A DNA stretch of 64,000 nt from CAVUWL01 sp963700105 (GTDB taxonomy: Bacteria; Actinomycetota; Thermoleophilia; Solirubrobacterales; 70-9). Below the pieces are notes generated by a model, which worked only from the letters and a program-made list of their open reading frames with translations, searched no databases and was not told the DNA's origin. Positions 41,582 to 48,961 of this stretch are shown one piece after another (the first letter of the stretch is position 1; each line of letters opens with the position of its first letter). Position numbers and translations under genes: made by a program. The DNA is taken from assembly GCA_963700105.1 (NCBI GenBank), contig CAVOWL010000004.1, positions 496,001 to 560,000 on the forward strand, read 5' to 3'.

Positions 41582-41971
41582 TCATCGGATGTCCATCACC
41601 TCGCATGGCAAACTCTTGGCGCGATCGATGATCTCCGGATCGCCGGTTAGCAGCAAGGCGCGCTCGGTCGCCGCAAGCGCAATGGCAAAACAGCCGGCGA
41701 GCGCAATCGGGTGCTCTGCCTTGAGGGTTGCAACGGCACGCATCATCGAAACACCGGGCAGATCCTCCGTGATTTGTGAGCGAAATTCCTCAACGGCGCG
41801 ATCCGCCTCACCTTGCCCATGATCGCGGGCCAACCGGTAGTGGACCTCGACGAGATTCACCCAACTCATAATTGGACGTTCACGATCAAGGATCTCGGCG
41901 ACCGCGTCGGTGCTTGGCTCGTCGCCATCGAGCCAAGCCAGCACGGCCCAAGAGTCCAGGCAGGATCGCAT
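41582..41971 (-). CDS. PIN-domain toxin (VapC-like)
   Basis: 129-residue PIN-domain RNase-like protein. The acidic residues are visible in MRSCLDSWAVLAWLDGDEP (Asp6), WVNLVEVHYRL (Glu) and LLLTGDPEI (Asp). It lies three bases after the AbrB-type antitoxin gene, the standard antitoxin-toxin order. In this family the toxin cleaves RNA, often tRNA, when the antitoxin is lost. Confidence 0.85.
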   Translation of the reverse strand: MRSCLDSWAVLAWLDGDEPSTDAVAEILDRERPIMSWVNLVEVHYRLARDHGQGEADRAVEEFRSQITEDLPGVSMMRAVATLKAEHPIALAGCFAIALAATERALLLTGDPEIIDRAKSLPCEVMDIR

Positions 41972-41974
41972 CGG

Positions 41975-42190
41975 CTAGCGTGGCTCGTCGCGACGATCCT
42001 CGATCAACCGGGCGGCCATGCCGCTCCCGGAGAACCTTCCCGCCAGAGTTAAGCGTCTACCGACGCGGCGCACGATGATTCCATCATCCACCGACTCGAA
42101 TGAGACATCGGTACCCGGACCGAGACCTGCGCGCTCTCGAAGCTCCTTAGGAATTACGACCTGGCCCTTTGCCCCCATCCGCTGAGTCAT
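41975..42190 (-). CDS. AbrB/MazE-type antitoxin of the PIN toxin
   Basis: 71-residue swapped-hairpin DNA-binding protein: MTQRMGAKGQVVIPKELRER, AGLGPGTDVSFES and DGIIVRR, then a C-terminal toxin-binding tail. ATG 42190 has no Shine-Dalgarno sequence and lies only a few bases after a -10-like TATACT, so the mRNA is probably leaderless. The pair sits just outside the outermost tRNA-derived repeat at 42235. Confidence 0.82.
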   Translation of the reverse strand: MTQRMGAKGQVVIPKELRERAGLGPGTDVSFESVDDGIIVRRVGRRLTLAGRFSGSGMAARLIEDRRDEPR

Positions 42191-42198
42191 ACGGACCC

Positions 42199-42227
42199 AG
42201 TATAACAACCGGGCTGACCGACGGAAA
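42199..42227 (-). promoter_or_regulatory. Putative promoter of the antitoxin-toxin pair
   Basis: TATACT at 42204-42199 on the minus strand, with a weak TTTCCG 17 bases upstream. The predicted start site falls about two bases before ATG 42190, implying a leaderless transcript, which is common in actinobacteria. Confidence 0.45.
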
Positions 42228-42234
42228 CCCAAAG

Positions 42235-42275
42235 TACCGCTACGGGGATTCGAACTCCGGCTTCCGGACTGAGGA
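42235..42275 (-). repeat. Diverged copy of the tRNA-Glu 3' end (old attachment site remnant)
   Basis: 41-base segment identical to the tRNA-Glu-derived repeats at 43799 and 58965 except for three substitutions (within CGAACTCCGGC and at GAGGA). It marks the outer edge of a decayed insertion. Confidence 0.75.
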
Positions 42276-42400
42276 TTGGCTCTGTGAGCACGTTTGCGGT
42301 TGACCTGTGCCTGCTGGGCCCGAGGAGTTCGATTCCGTTCGATCTGGTTCGGTGGAATTGGGGACGTTTCGGGACACGGTCTGGCATCTTGGTCACCTCT

Positions 42401-43294
42401 CTATTCCGATGCGAACGCTCGCCGTAGCGCTTCGTCGAACGACTCTGGTGAGATCCCGAACGGTTCGGCACCGGAGGGGTCGGTGACGACGGTCGCAGTG
42501 GTCAGGCCTTCGATCAGGGGGCGCGCCACATTGGTGTCGACCGGCGTCACCAGCCCGAGCCACAATGCAGAAAGCCACGGAGTGATGAAGGGCACTGGGA
42601 GCTTGCGTCGTGGCCGCTTGCCCATCGCGATCGCCATCCGATCCAGCATCTCGGAGTAGGAGAGGATGTCAGGGCCGCCGATCTGCACCTCCCGACCCTC
42701 GGACTCAGGGACCTCGGGCGCGCGTCGCAGGTAATCGATGGTCGCGTCAATGCCGATCGGCTGGGTTGCTATCCGCAACCAGGAGGGAGCGATCATCACC
42801 GGCAGCCGGCCGACCAGATAGCGCAGGGTCCGGTAGGACTCACTGCCGGCCCCAACCACCATCGCCGCCCGAAAGTAGGTGAGCGGCGGACCCTCGGCGG
42901 CCAGGACAGCCGCGGTCTGGTGGCGGCTGCGCAGGTGCTTCGACTCGCCCTCGCTACCGAGCCCCCCGAGGTAGACAACCCGTCTGACTCCTTCTCGCTT
43001 GGCCATGCGAGCGAAGTTGAGCGCGCCGATCTGCTCTCGCTCCGCGAACCCCGCGCCCCCCGCCATCGCGTGGACGAGGTAGTAGGCAATCTCGATCTCC
43101 CTCGCCGCGCCCACGAGGCTGTCGACGTCGGTGACGTCGCCAACCTGGAGGTCCAGACCCGTCGCCTCGAGCGAACGCGCTCGCGATCGATCGCGAATCA
43201 AACAGCGGACAGAAGCCCCCGAGCGCCCCAGCGATTCGGCCAGCCGACCGCCGATGAAACCCGTCGCTCCGGCGATGAGAGTGCTTTGGGTGAT
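42401..43294 (-). CDS. NmrA/SDR-type NAD(P)-binding protein, start codon unclear
   Basis: Rossmann protein with GATGFIGGRLAES at the N-terminus, LQVGDVTDVDSLVGAA, IAYYLVHAM and YLGGLGSEGESKHLRSR, typical of atypical short-chain dehydrogenases of the NmrA/epimerase type. The glycine motif is in frame only upstream of the first available start (TTG 43201). Going back, the frame meets a TAG at 43298-43300 with no ATG, GTG or TTG between. Translation may begin at an ATC (43294), or the start has been lost. Paired head to head with the SRPBCC gene. Confidence 0.7.
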   Translation of the reverse strand: MTQSTLIAGATGFIGGRLAESLGRSGASVRCLIRDRSRARSLEATGLDLQVGDVTDVDSLVGAAREIEIAYYLVHAMAGGAGFAEREQIGALNFARMAKREGVRRVVYLGGLGSEGESKHLRSRHQTAAVLAAEGPPLTYFRAAMVVGAGSESYRTLRYLVGRLPVMIAPSWLRIATQPIGIDATIDYLRRAPEVPESEGREVQIGGPDILSYSEMLDRMAIAMGKRPRRKLPVPFITPWLSALWLGLVTPVDTNVARPLIEGLTTATVVTDPSGAEPFGISPESFDEALRRAFASE

Positions 43295-43328
43295 CCACTA
43301 AACGTAGCCGGAATGCAAAGCTGGACCG

Positions 43329-43790
43329 ATGTCCGTACACCACCTCAAGCTGCGCCAACGGGTCGAAGCCCCGATCGACCGGGTGTTCGACTTCTACACC
43401 GACACCCTCAACCTGAAGCCGCTCACACCGCCCTGGGTCCACTTTCAGCTGACGAGCCCCGTGCCAATCACCATGGAGGCCGGCACGCTCCTCGACTACA
43501 AGCTGAGGCTTCACGGGGTGCCGGTGCGATGGCGGACCCGTATCGAGACGTGGGAACCGCCGGTCGGATTCGTCGATACCCAGGTCAAAGGGCCTTACTC
43601 GCTCTGGGAACACGCCCACGTGTTCGAACCAGACGGCGGCGACGCAACCGTGGTCCACGATCGCGTCCGTTACGCGCTCCCGCTCGGTCCGCTTGGCGCG
43701 ATCGCGCACCGGCTCTTCGTCCGCCGTGACCTCGAGCGAATCTTCGACTTCCGTCGCAGCGCCATCACCGAACGCCTCGAGACCGACTAG
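43329..43790 (+). CDS. SRPBCC (START/Bet v1-like) ligand-binding protein
   Basis: 153 residues: LKLRQRVEAPIDRVFDFYTD, PWVHFQLTSP, GTLLDYKLRLHGVPVRWRTR and the C-terminal helix LGAIAHRLFVRRDLERIFDFR. This is the SRPBCC fold often found beside, or fused to, NAD-dependent epimerases (TIGR01777-type). It is divergent from the NmrA-like gene by 34 bases, supporting a shared job. Ligand unknown. Confidence 0.8.
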   Translation: MSVHHLKLRQRVEAPIDRVFDFYTDTLNLKPLTPPWVHFQLTSPVPITMEAGTLLDYKLRLHGVPVRWRTRIETWEPPVGFVDTQVKGPYSLWEHAHVFEPDGGDATVVHDRVRYALPLGPLGAIAHRLFVRRDLERIFDFRRSAITERLETD

Positions 43791-43798
43791 CGTTGAAG

Positions 43799-43839
43799 TA
43801 CCGCTACGGGGATTCGAACCCCGGTTTCCGGACTGAGAA
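43799..43839 (-). repeat. Left attachment repeat (tRNA-Glu 3' end copy)
   Basis: 41 bases identical to 58965-59005, which is the 3' end of the intact tRNA-Glu gene. It lies 48 bases beyond the 3' end of the integrase gene, the expected place for one end of an element integrated by a tRNA-targeting tyrosine recombinase. Confidence 0.9.
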
Positions 43840-43887
43840 ACTGAACGGCTATTTGTGGCTGTTTGCGGCTACTAGGTGTTTTCGCTG

Positions 43888-45132
43888 CTAATTGGCGGTT
43901 TCCAGCGAATCCGTGGTTTTTGGATTCGCGGCCATTTGCGTACCTTGCCTTGACCTGTCCTTGACCTGAGGGGGAAAGTCGAGCCCGGCGCCGACACCGG
44001 CGTCCATAAGGTGGACGTAGGTGCGCAGCGTAAAGGCGGGGTCAGCATGGCCGAGCCACTCCTGCACCTGCTTGATGTTGCGCCCGTCGTCGAAGAGCAG
44101 CGAGGCGCATGTGTGGCGGAACGTGTGGAAGGTGACGGTTGGCCGGATCTTCAACTTCTCCTTGCCGGCCTCGTCCTCGACGAGTTTTTCGGTCTTGAAT
44201 CCAGCGGTGATCGCGGCCGGCGTCAGGACTCGTTCGGCGAGCTTGCCGCGGATCAGCTCGGTCCCCATTTTCGAGGCGAAGACCGGAGTCTTGGGGCCGC
44301 GGTAGTTGTCGCGGCGGTGGGCGAGCAGCCGCGCCTTCATCTCCGGCGAGAGCGGCAGGTCTCGCCGCCCCGCACCGCTCTTGAGCTTGCGGCGCTTGCC
44401 CCGGTAGAACTGTTCGCGGACTTTTACCTTCGGGCTCTCGCCGAGATCGAGGTGCTCCCAGCGCAGCCCGATGGCCTCGCTGATCCGCAGGCCGGTGACG
44501 GTGAGGAACTCGAAGAACAGCCTCCAGCGCTCCGGAATCACCGCTATCAAGAGGGCCAACTCCTTGCGGGTCAGCGCCTTCGGACTCTCCCCTTCCGCCT
44601 CCCCTTCGTCGCGGGCAGCGGGAATGCGGACCCCCTGGACCGGGTTGGAGCGCAGCAGGCTGTCGTCGACAGCGGTGGCGAACATCACCGAGAGGGCGGC
44701 TCGCAGCTTCCTGATCTGAGACGTCGAGCAGCCCTCGGCGCGCATCTTGCCGAACAGCTCGCGAACGTCGGCGGGTTCGATCTCGGACAGCTTCCAGCCC
44801 TTCCAACGCGACAACGCGTGAGCTCTGATCGGTCGCTCGTACTCCGGCCGCGTCGTCTCGGAGAAGCCGCGTGAGGTGCGCCCACCATAGCTCTTGATCC
44901 AGCCCTCGAAGTACGGGCCGCAGCGAACCTTGGAAGTGGGCCGTGTACCGCCGGCTTGTTGGTTGCCCTTCTTCTCGCGCGCCTCGCCAAACGTGTCGAC
45001 GGTCTCGGTCGTCTGCTTGCCGCGGTGTTCAGAGACAACGACATAAGAGCAACCGCAGCGTCTCGTGCCATCGCAGGCCTTGACGTGGCGACGGTACACG
45101 CCTGGAATAGAAGTCTTTGTCAGCTTCGCCAT
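43888..45132 (-). CDS. Tyrosine recombinase (phage-type integrase)
   Basis: 414 residues. An N-terminal AP2-like/arm-binding region with Cys-rich CDGTRRCGCSY is followed by a core-binding domain. The catalytic domain has R216 (TGLRISEAIGLRW), H336 and R339 (FHTFRHTCASLL), H362 (WLGHADPAF) and the nucleophile Y372 (LRTYVHL). The set is complete. ATG 45132 with AAAGGAG upstream; TTG 45138 is less likely. It is transcribed toward the left attachment repeat and should catalyse integration at tRNA-Glu. Confidence 0.93.
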   Translation of the reverse strand: MAKLTKTSIPGVYRRHVKACDGTRRCGCSYVVVSEHRGKQTTETVDTFGEAREKKGNQQAGGTRPTSKVRCGPYFEGWIKSYGGRTSRGFSETTRPEYERPIRAHALSRWKGWKLSEIEPADVRELFGKMRAEGCSTSQIRKLRAALSVMFATAVDDSLLRSNPVQGVRIPAARDEGEAEGESPKALTRKELALLIAVIPERWRLFFEFLTVTGLRISEAIGLRWEHLDLGESPKVKVREQFYRGKRRKLKSGAGRRDLPLSPEMKARLLAHRRDNYRGPKTPVFASKMGTELIRGKLAERVLTPAAITAGFKTEKLVEDEAGKEKLKIRPTVTFHTFRHTCASLLFDDGRNIKQVQEWLGHADPAFTLRTYVHLMDAGVGAGLDFPPQVKDRSRQGTQMAANPKTTDSLETAN

Positions 45133-45501
45133 CGTCAACTCCTTTCGATCACTTGCATCATCCTCTACGGTGCGGCGGGCTCAAAGTCAGTTCATCCCTA
45201 TTCAGCCTCCGTCAAGACCCACCGGGCACCGCTTCATCGCCATGGCCTCCGAGCCCGTGACCGATCTGTTCAGACTCAGTGGCCTCTAGGTTCGCCTACT
45301 GATAACCCGGTGTTGCGAGGACCGGTTGAGTCCGGCGACTGTGCTTCCGTGGAAGAACATACGCGGAGCCGAATAGGACGATCCAGCTTTCGACCCGGCT
45401 CATGGTCGTCCATGAGCGAGATACCGCGATCTAAGCCGCAGGTCGCTAGTTCGATTCCAGCCCTGCTCTGCGGCAACGGGTCCAGCTGACGGGCTCTACC
45501 T
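45133..45501. other. Intergenic stretch with a tRNA-like fragment
   Basis: About 370 bases between the integrase and serpin genes, without a credible gene. The only structure recognised is the tRNA-like segment at 45429-45474. Confidence 0.4.
45429..45474 (+). repeat. Fragment resembling the 3' part of a tRNA
   Basis: CTAAGCCGCAGGTC is followed by a T-arm-like GCTAGTTCGATTCCAGC (one mismatch from a perfect stem) and an acceptor-like CCTGCTC. The 5' half of a tRNA is not present. It may be an attachment-site remnant from a different integration event. Confidence 0.35.
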
Positions 45502-46812
45502 CTATTCGCCCGCGGACGCCGGGTTGGTCAGTCGACCCGCGAACAGCACCGCGCCGGTACGGTCATCGCGCAGGAAGAAGAGAAACGGGTGGTTGGCGTT
45601 GAACACGACCGCGTTAGGTGGTCCTGCCTCCGCTGACGCCGGTTCGACCACAACCCCCGTTGCGGCGGCAGCTTCGGTCCCCGCCTCATCAACCTTGAAA
45701 TCAGCTGCGTGCTCGACCAAGGCGATCTTCAGCTGTTCTGCTGCGGTGATACCGGAGAAATTTGCGGCTTCACTGAACGCGGCTTTCATGCCGAGTGCCT
45801 CCAGCGGCTGATTCAGTGAGGTAAGGATCTTCAGATGAAAGCGGGGCAGGCTGAGTTCGACGAGCCTAGGTGAGAGGCCGTGGACTATCCCCGCCAGCCC
45901 GCTGGCGCCCAGCTGGTGCTGCAGGGCGCCAAGGGTCCTCCCCACCGGCAGCACGACCAACAGCGAAAGGGTCGAGGCGCGATAGGGCAGATCAACCGCC
46001 GCGTACCCACGACCGGAGTCGTAGCGCAGCCGCTCTGTCTCGTGCATGAACTGGGCCGTGCTGCTTTGGGTAGTGCTGTGAAATGGAGCAGGCGAGGTGT
46101 CTGCCGGCTTAAACGGGTAGCGCCAGTTTGCCTTCAGGTAGACGGCATCGGCTAGTACGAGCCGCGTTTGTTCCGGCAGCGATTCGAAAAGCTGCGCGAT
46201 GATCCCGTTGGTGTGATCGCTGACCCATTCGTTGATCGTCTTTAGCGAGCCGGGGAGATCGCCCTTGAAGTCGACGCTCTGCGGGCCAGCGCCGAAGTGT
46301 TCTTGCAGCCCCGACACGAAGGACGGATTCAGGGGGAATCCATCTTGGAGAAAGAGCGTGTTCGCCAGGTCAAGCGTCGGCGCTTTGGGATCCCCCTGCG
46401 CCGCGGCGGTTTGCTCGCTGGCGATCGTGCCCTGGAGACCGCCAACGCTGGCAAAGGAAGCCGGCGACTTCAGGTGCAGGGTGCTGGCGATCTGGGTGGC
46501 GGTCTGTCCAGCGGCACCGCTGCCCGCCATCGCCAGCGCGGTGGCGACACTGTCGGGGGAGAGGACGAGGTTTTCTGACCCTCCAATAGCGTGCATCAGG
46601 TCGAGCCCGAATGCCCCGGTGGCAGCGGCGGGTTCGAGCGCTTGGTGCGGGGACGCCGCGTTCGGCGTCCGAGCCTTGGCTGTGCCCGTCGCTGTCGACT
46701 GCCCTACGTCGATGCCGATGGCCACCGCGGCCAAGATGGAGAACCCGGCGCAGAGCAAGAGCAGGCGATGCCGGGATCGGCGGCCACTGCTCCATGATGA
46801 TCGCTCGACCAT
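45502..46812 (-). CDS. Secreted serpin (serine protease inhibitor)
   Basis: 436 residues with an N-terminal membrane/signal segment (LLLLCAGFSILAAVAIGI). Full-length serpin fold: NLVLSPDSVATALAMAG near the start, LVLADAVYLKANWRYPF and MHETERLRY in the middle. The reactive-centre hinge is DEAGTEAAAATGVVV, followed by the C-terminal NHPFLFFLRDDRTGAVLFAG. The small-residue hinge matches inhibitory serpins. The reactive bond lies somewhere in EPASAEAGPPNAV, but P1 cannot be fixed, so the target protease is unknown. Bacterial serpins are sporadic, and this one sits in a mobile element. Confidence 0.9.
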   Translation of the reverse strand: MVERSSWSSGRRSRHRLLLLCAGFSILAAVAIGIDVGQSTATGTAKARTPNAASPHQALEPAAATGAFGLDLMHAIGGSENLVLSPDSVATALAMAGSGAAGQTATQIASTLHLKSPASFASVGGLQGTIASEQTAAAQGDPKAPTLDLANTLFLQDGFPLNPSFVSGLQEHFGAGPQSVDFKGDLPGSLKTINEWVSDHTNGIIAQLFESLPEQTRLVLADAVYLKANWRYPFKPADTSPAPFHSTTQSSTAQFMHETERLRYDSGRGYAAVDLPYRASTLSLLVVLPVGRTLGALQHQLGASGLAGIVHGLSPRLVELSLPRFHLKILTSLNQPLEALGMKAAFSEAANFSGITAAEQLKIALVEHAADFKVDEAGTEAAAATGVVVEPASAEAGPPNAVVFNANHPFLFFLRDDRTGAVLFAGRLTNPASAGE

Positions 46813-46907
46813 GGCACCGCTAGCTTAAAGAGGCCCACCGTCCGCAGGTGATCGATGCGCTGGTGTTGCCGATCGCCCACTTGCATTGGCGCCTTTAAGA
46901 TCGCCCA

Positions 46908-47597
46908 GTGAAGTCTCGGCGGGCACTTGTTGGGGCGCTTGTCCTTGTCGTGTGCATGCTCACTGGCGGGGCAGCCGGACACGCATCGAGCGTCCCTGGC
47001 AGCCGTGAACATCATTGCGATGTGGGAGGACCGCCAGCGTGGCCCGTTATGCCCACGTTTTCGCCGGGTATGAAGCAGCTATCCCCGGAAGTGATTATCG
47101 CCTGCGGGCGGCGCCTCCTTGGCCGGCCGTACGAGATCGTCGCCCTCGATACCAGCGAGGGACTCTGGGTCTACTTCGACAGCGTGCACTTTTGGAAACT
47201 CTCGATCACTCGCGAACCACTACTTCCCGGCTCTCTGGAACCCGCTATCACTATTGGCTACGGCGGCTGGGGTCCGCCAGCACGGTCGGAGGTGCAAGGC
47301 GTCCTCGCGGCGAACGTGGCGCGGGTCGAGGTGATCTTCCACGACAAAAGCCAGCGTCGGCTCCTGGTCGAGCCCCCCACGATCGCCCAAGTCAGCGGCA
47401 AATTACTGACCGTCCTTCACCAGACAAAACCGTTTGGTGCATATGCGATGACGATGCCCGGTTATGTGCCTCCGAAGGGGATTCGCGTTGTCGCCTTCAA
47501 TGCCCATGGGAGGCGGGCCGGATCTGCGAGGGATCGGTCACTCCCCACGGACACCGACTCTGACCGAAAAGCGCCCTTTAGAGGCGAAAAACCGTAA
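46908..47597 (+). CDS. Secreted hypothetical protein
   Basis: 229 residues from GTG 46908. Signal peptide ALVGALVLVVCMLTGGAAGHAS, then a domain with a Cys pair (HHCDVGG; IIACGRRLLGRPYEIVAL), WVYFDSVHFWKLSI and a Tyr/Gly-rich AITIGYGGWG. The tail is polar. Family not recognised. Divergent from the serpin gene by 95 bases, so the two may share a control region. Confidence 0.65.
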   Translation: MKSRRALVGALVLVVCMLTGGAAGHASSVPGSREHHCDVGGPPAWPVMPTFSPGMKQLSPEVIIACGRRLLGRPYEIVALDTSEGLWVYFDSVHFWKLSITREPLLPGSLEPAITIGYGGWGPPARSEVQGVLAANVARVEVIFHDKSQRRLLVEPPTIAQVSGKLLTVLHQTKPFGAYAMTMPGYVPPKGIRVVAFNAHGRRAGSARDRSLPTDTDSDRKAPFRGEKP

Positions 47598-47614
47598 CAG
47601 CGCGCACCAGCCGC

Positions 47615-47673
47615 CATCAGGTAGAGCGATCATAATCCGCGTGTCAGGAGTTCGAGTCTCTCCTCCGGCATCC
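47615..47673 (+). repeat. tRNA-Met-like 3' fragment (degenerate)
   Basis: GGTAGAGCGATCATAATCCG resembles a D-arm end joined to a CAT anticodon loop. It is followed by GTGTCAGGAGTTCGAGTCTC and a CTCCGGCA acceptor-like end. The 5' anticodon stem is missing and no 5' acceptor half is seen, so it is not a working tRNA. It could be an old attachment site inside the element. Confidence 0.4.
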
Positions 47674-47904
47674 CTTACATAGAGCCAAAACTGCCGGACA
47701 CATGAGCGACATTTGGACGCCAATCTAGGGGGGTGGCAAGGGATGTGGCAAGGTGCCACGATCGAGCAAGCGAATTCGTCACCAGCGACAAACACCAGCG
47801 CCCCAAGAAAGCGCGCGATCATTCAGGACGGTGCACTGCAAACCAACCCGCCTCGAATTCCTCGGCAACCCGGTCGTCGCCGACCCTGCTCGCCGGTCGT
47901 TGCC

Positions 47905-48156
47905 CTAACCCGTCAGGAGCTCCTCAAACCGTCTTTCCCCGCCATCGAAGTAGCTCGAATGCGTCTGCTTGATCGTCTCCAGCGAGTCTGCGCTGAGCAA
48001 AACGATGTCGAGCTTCGTATCCATTCCATTGACCTGCTCTGCCTTCGCGTAGGCCTCCTGTGCGGCGTCGTAGTCAGTGCCGTAGGGCTGAACCTCGGTC
48101 TTGCCGGTGGCAGGGTCGTAGATGACCAAGAAGTGTTTGATCTCATCAGGGCTCAT
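47905..48156 (-). CDS. Small acidic partner protein of the RelA/SpoT-domain gene
   Basis: 83 residues: MSPDEIKHFLVIYDPATGKT, YDAAQEAYAKAEQ and DIVLLSADSLETIKQTHSSY. The ATG overlaps the stop codon of the RelA/SpoT-domain frame (ATGA), so it was built as a two-gene unit. It may be the antitoxin of a small alarmone synthetase toxin pair, or a regulator; I know of no fixed function for this short family. Confidence 0.7.
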   Translation of the reverse strand: MSPDEIKHFLVIYDPATGKTEVQPYGTDYDAAQEAYAKAEQVNGMDTKLDIVLLSADSLETIKQTHSSYFDGGERRFEELLTG

Positions 48157-48859
48157 CGATCTCTTCTTCTAATGGTATCGGCTCCCACTTGCAAAGCCTT
48201 CACCCGGTCAAGAAGCCCCGGATCTATCGGCATTCCTTGGTCGGCATTCGCGCAAAGCTCCCCCAAGGCGACGTAGAAGTCGCGCAGCTCCTGCGCGCCA
48301 CCGCCGAGCTTCAAATCAGGACCCAGGAGGCGGGCGCCGTTCTCCACGGCATTCGCCCAGGTGTCCTGCATGGGCGTCCGCAGCTGCACCTCAATCAATC
48401 GACCTTGATTGCGATTAATGAGGTGGCGTGCCCGATAGCCATCGGCTTTGGGCTCGGCCACGTAATCGCGGAACCTGGTGATAGTCCAGTTCTTTCGCAA
48501 CCGGCTTGAGACTCTGTAGGCGGCATCTTGATCGGGCAGACGGCCCTGACGCCACCGATACCTGCCATGCGCGAGAGATTCATTCCCGGCTCGCGGAGAA
48601 GCTTTCCCGCGATCGTGGGAAATTTCTTTAATCGCTGGGCTACGACCGGCTTTCCTTGGTCGCCGGCGTAATATCGAAGATTGGCGGCTACCCGGGAGAG
48701 CGGCTTGGCGTGCTCGCGCCGCCACCACTCGATGATTTCGATTGCCTCCAGAACCTCGGAGGGCTGCTGACCTAGAGACGACCTGCCTGCGATGATCAGG
48801 CGAAGCCGATCAGCAAGCGTCTTCCCGGCGCGGTCGACTTTGCTTTTGCTGTAAATCAC
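48153..48859 (-). pseudogene. RelA/SpoT (p)ppGpp synthetase-domain protein, frameshifted
   Basis: The first frame (GTG 48859) reads VAQRLKKFPTIAGKLLREPG, NLSRMAGIGGVRAVCP and then loses sense. The second frame continues DQDAAYRVSSRLRKNWTITR, FRDYVAEPKADGYRARHLI and LIEVQLRTPMQDTWANAVEN. Joined, they give a typical synthetase domain of about 235 residues. One extra C in the run at 48534-48536 would restore the frame. In addition, the usual Asp of the M-x-D-I-G-G motif is Gly here (MAGIGG), so catalysis would be impaired even without the frameshift. Confidence 0.75.
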
Positions 48860-48961
48860 GCTCCAATAATCGCCGATCCGACGGGCTAATCATTCGTCGC
48901 AGCCCGAAAGCACCGGCGTGGGCGCCCGGCGCAGGCACAGCAACTGGACCCGAGCCCAGGG

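Larger units (their letters stand above)
42235..43798. mobile_element. Candidate remnant island between two tRNA-Glu 3'-end copies
   Basis: The segment lies between the diverged repeat at 42235 and the perfect repeat at 43799 and carries an NmrA-like dehydrogenase and an SRPBCC protein but no integrase. Tandem insertion at one tRNA would produce this arrangement, with the inner insertion younger. This is an inference from repeat order and divergence. Confidence 0.4.

Noticed and set aside
47615..47673. Functional tRNA-Met gene
   Set aside because: No 5' acceptor strand and a missing 5' anticodon stem; only the 3' part resembles a tRNA.
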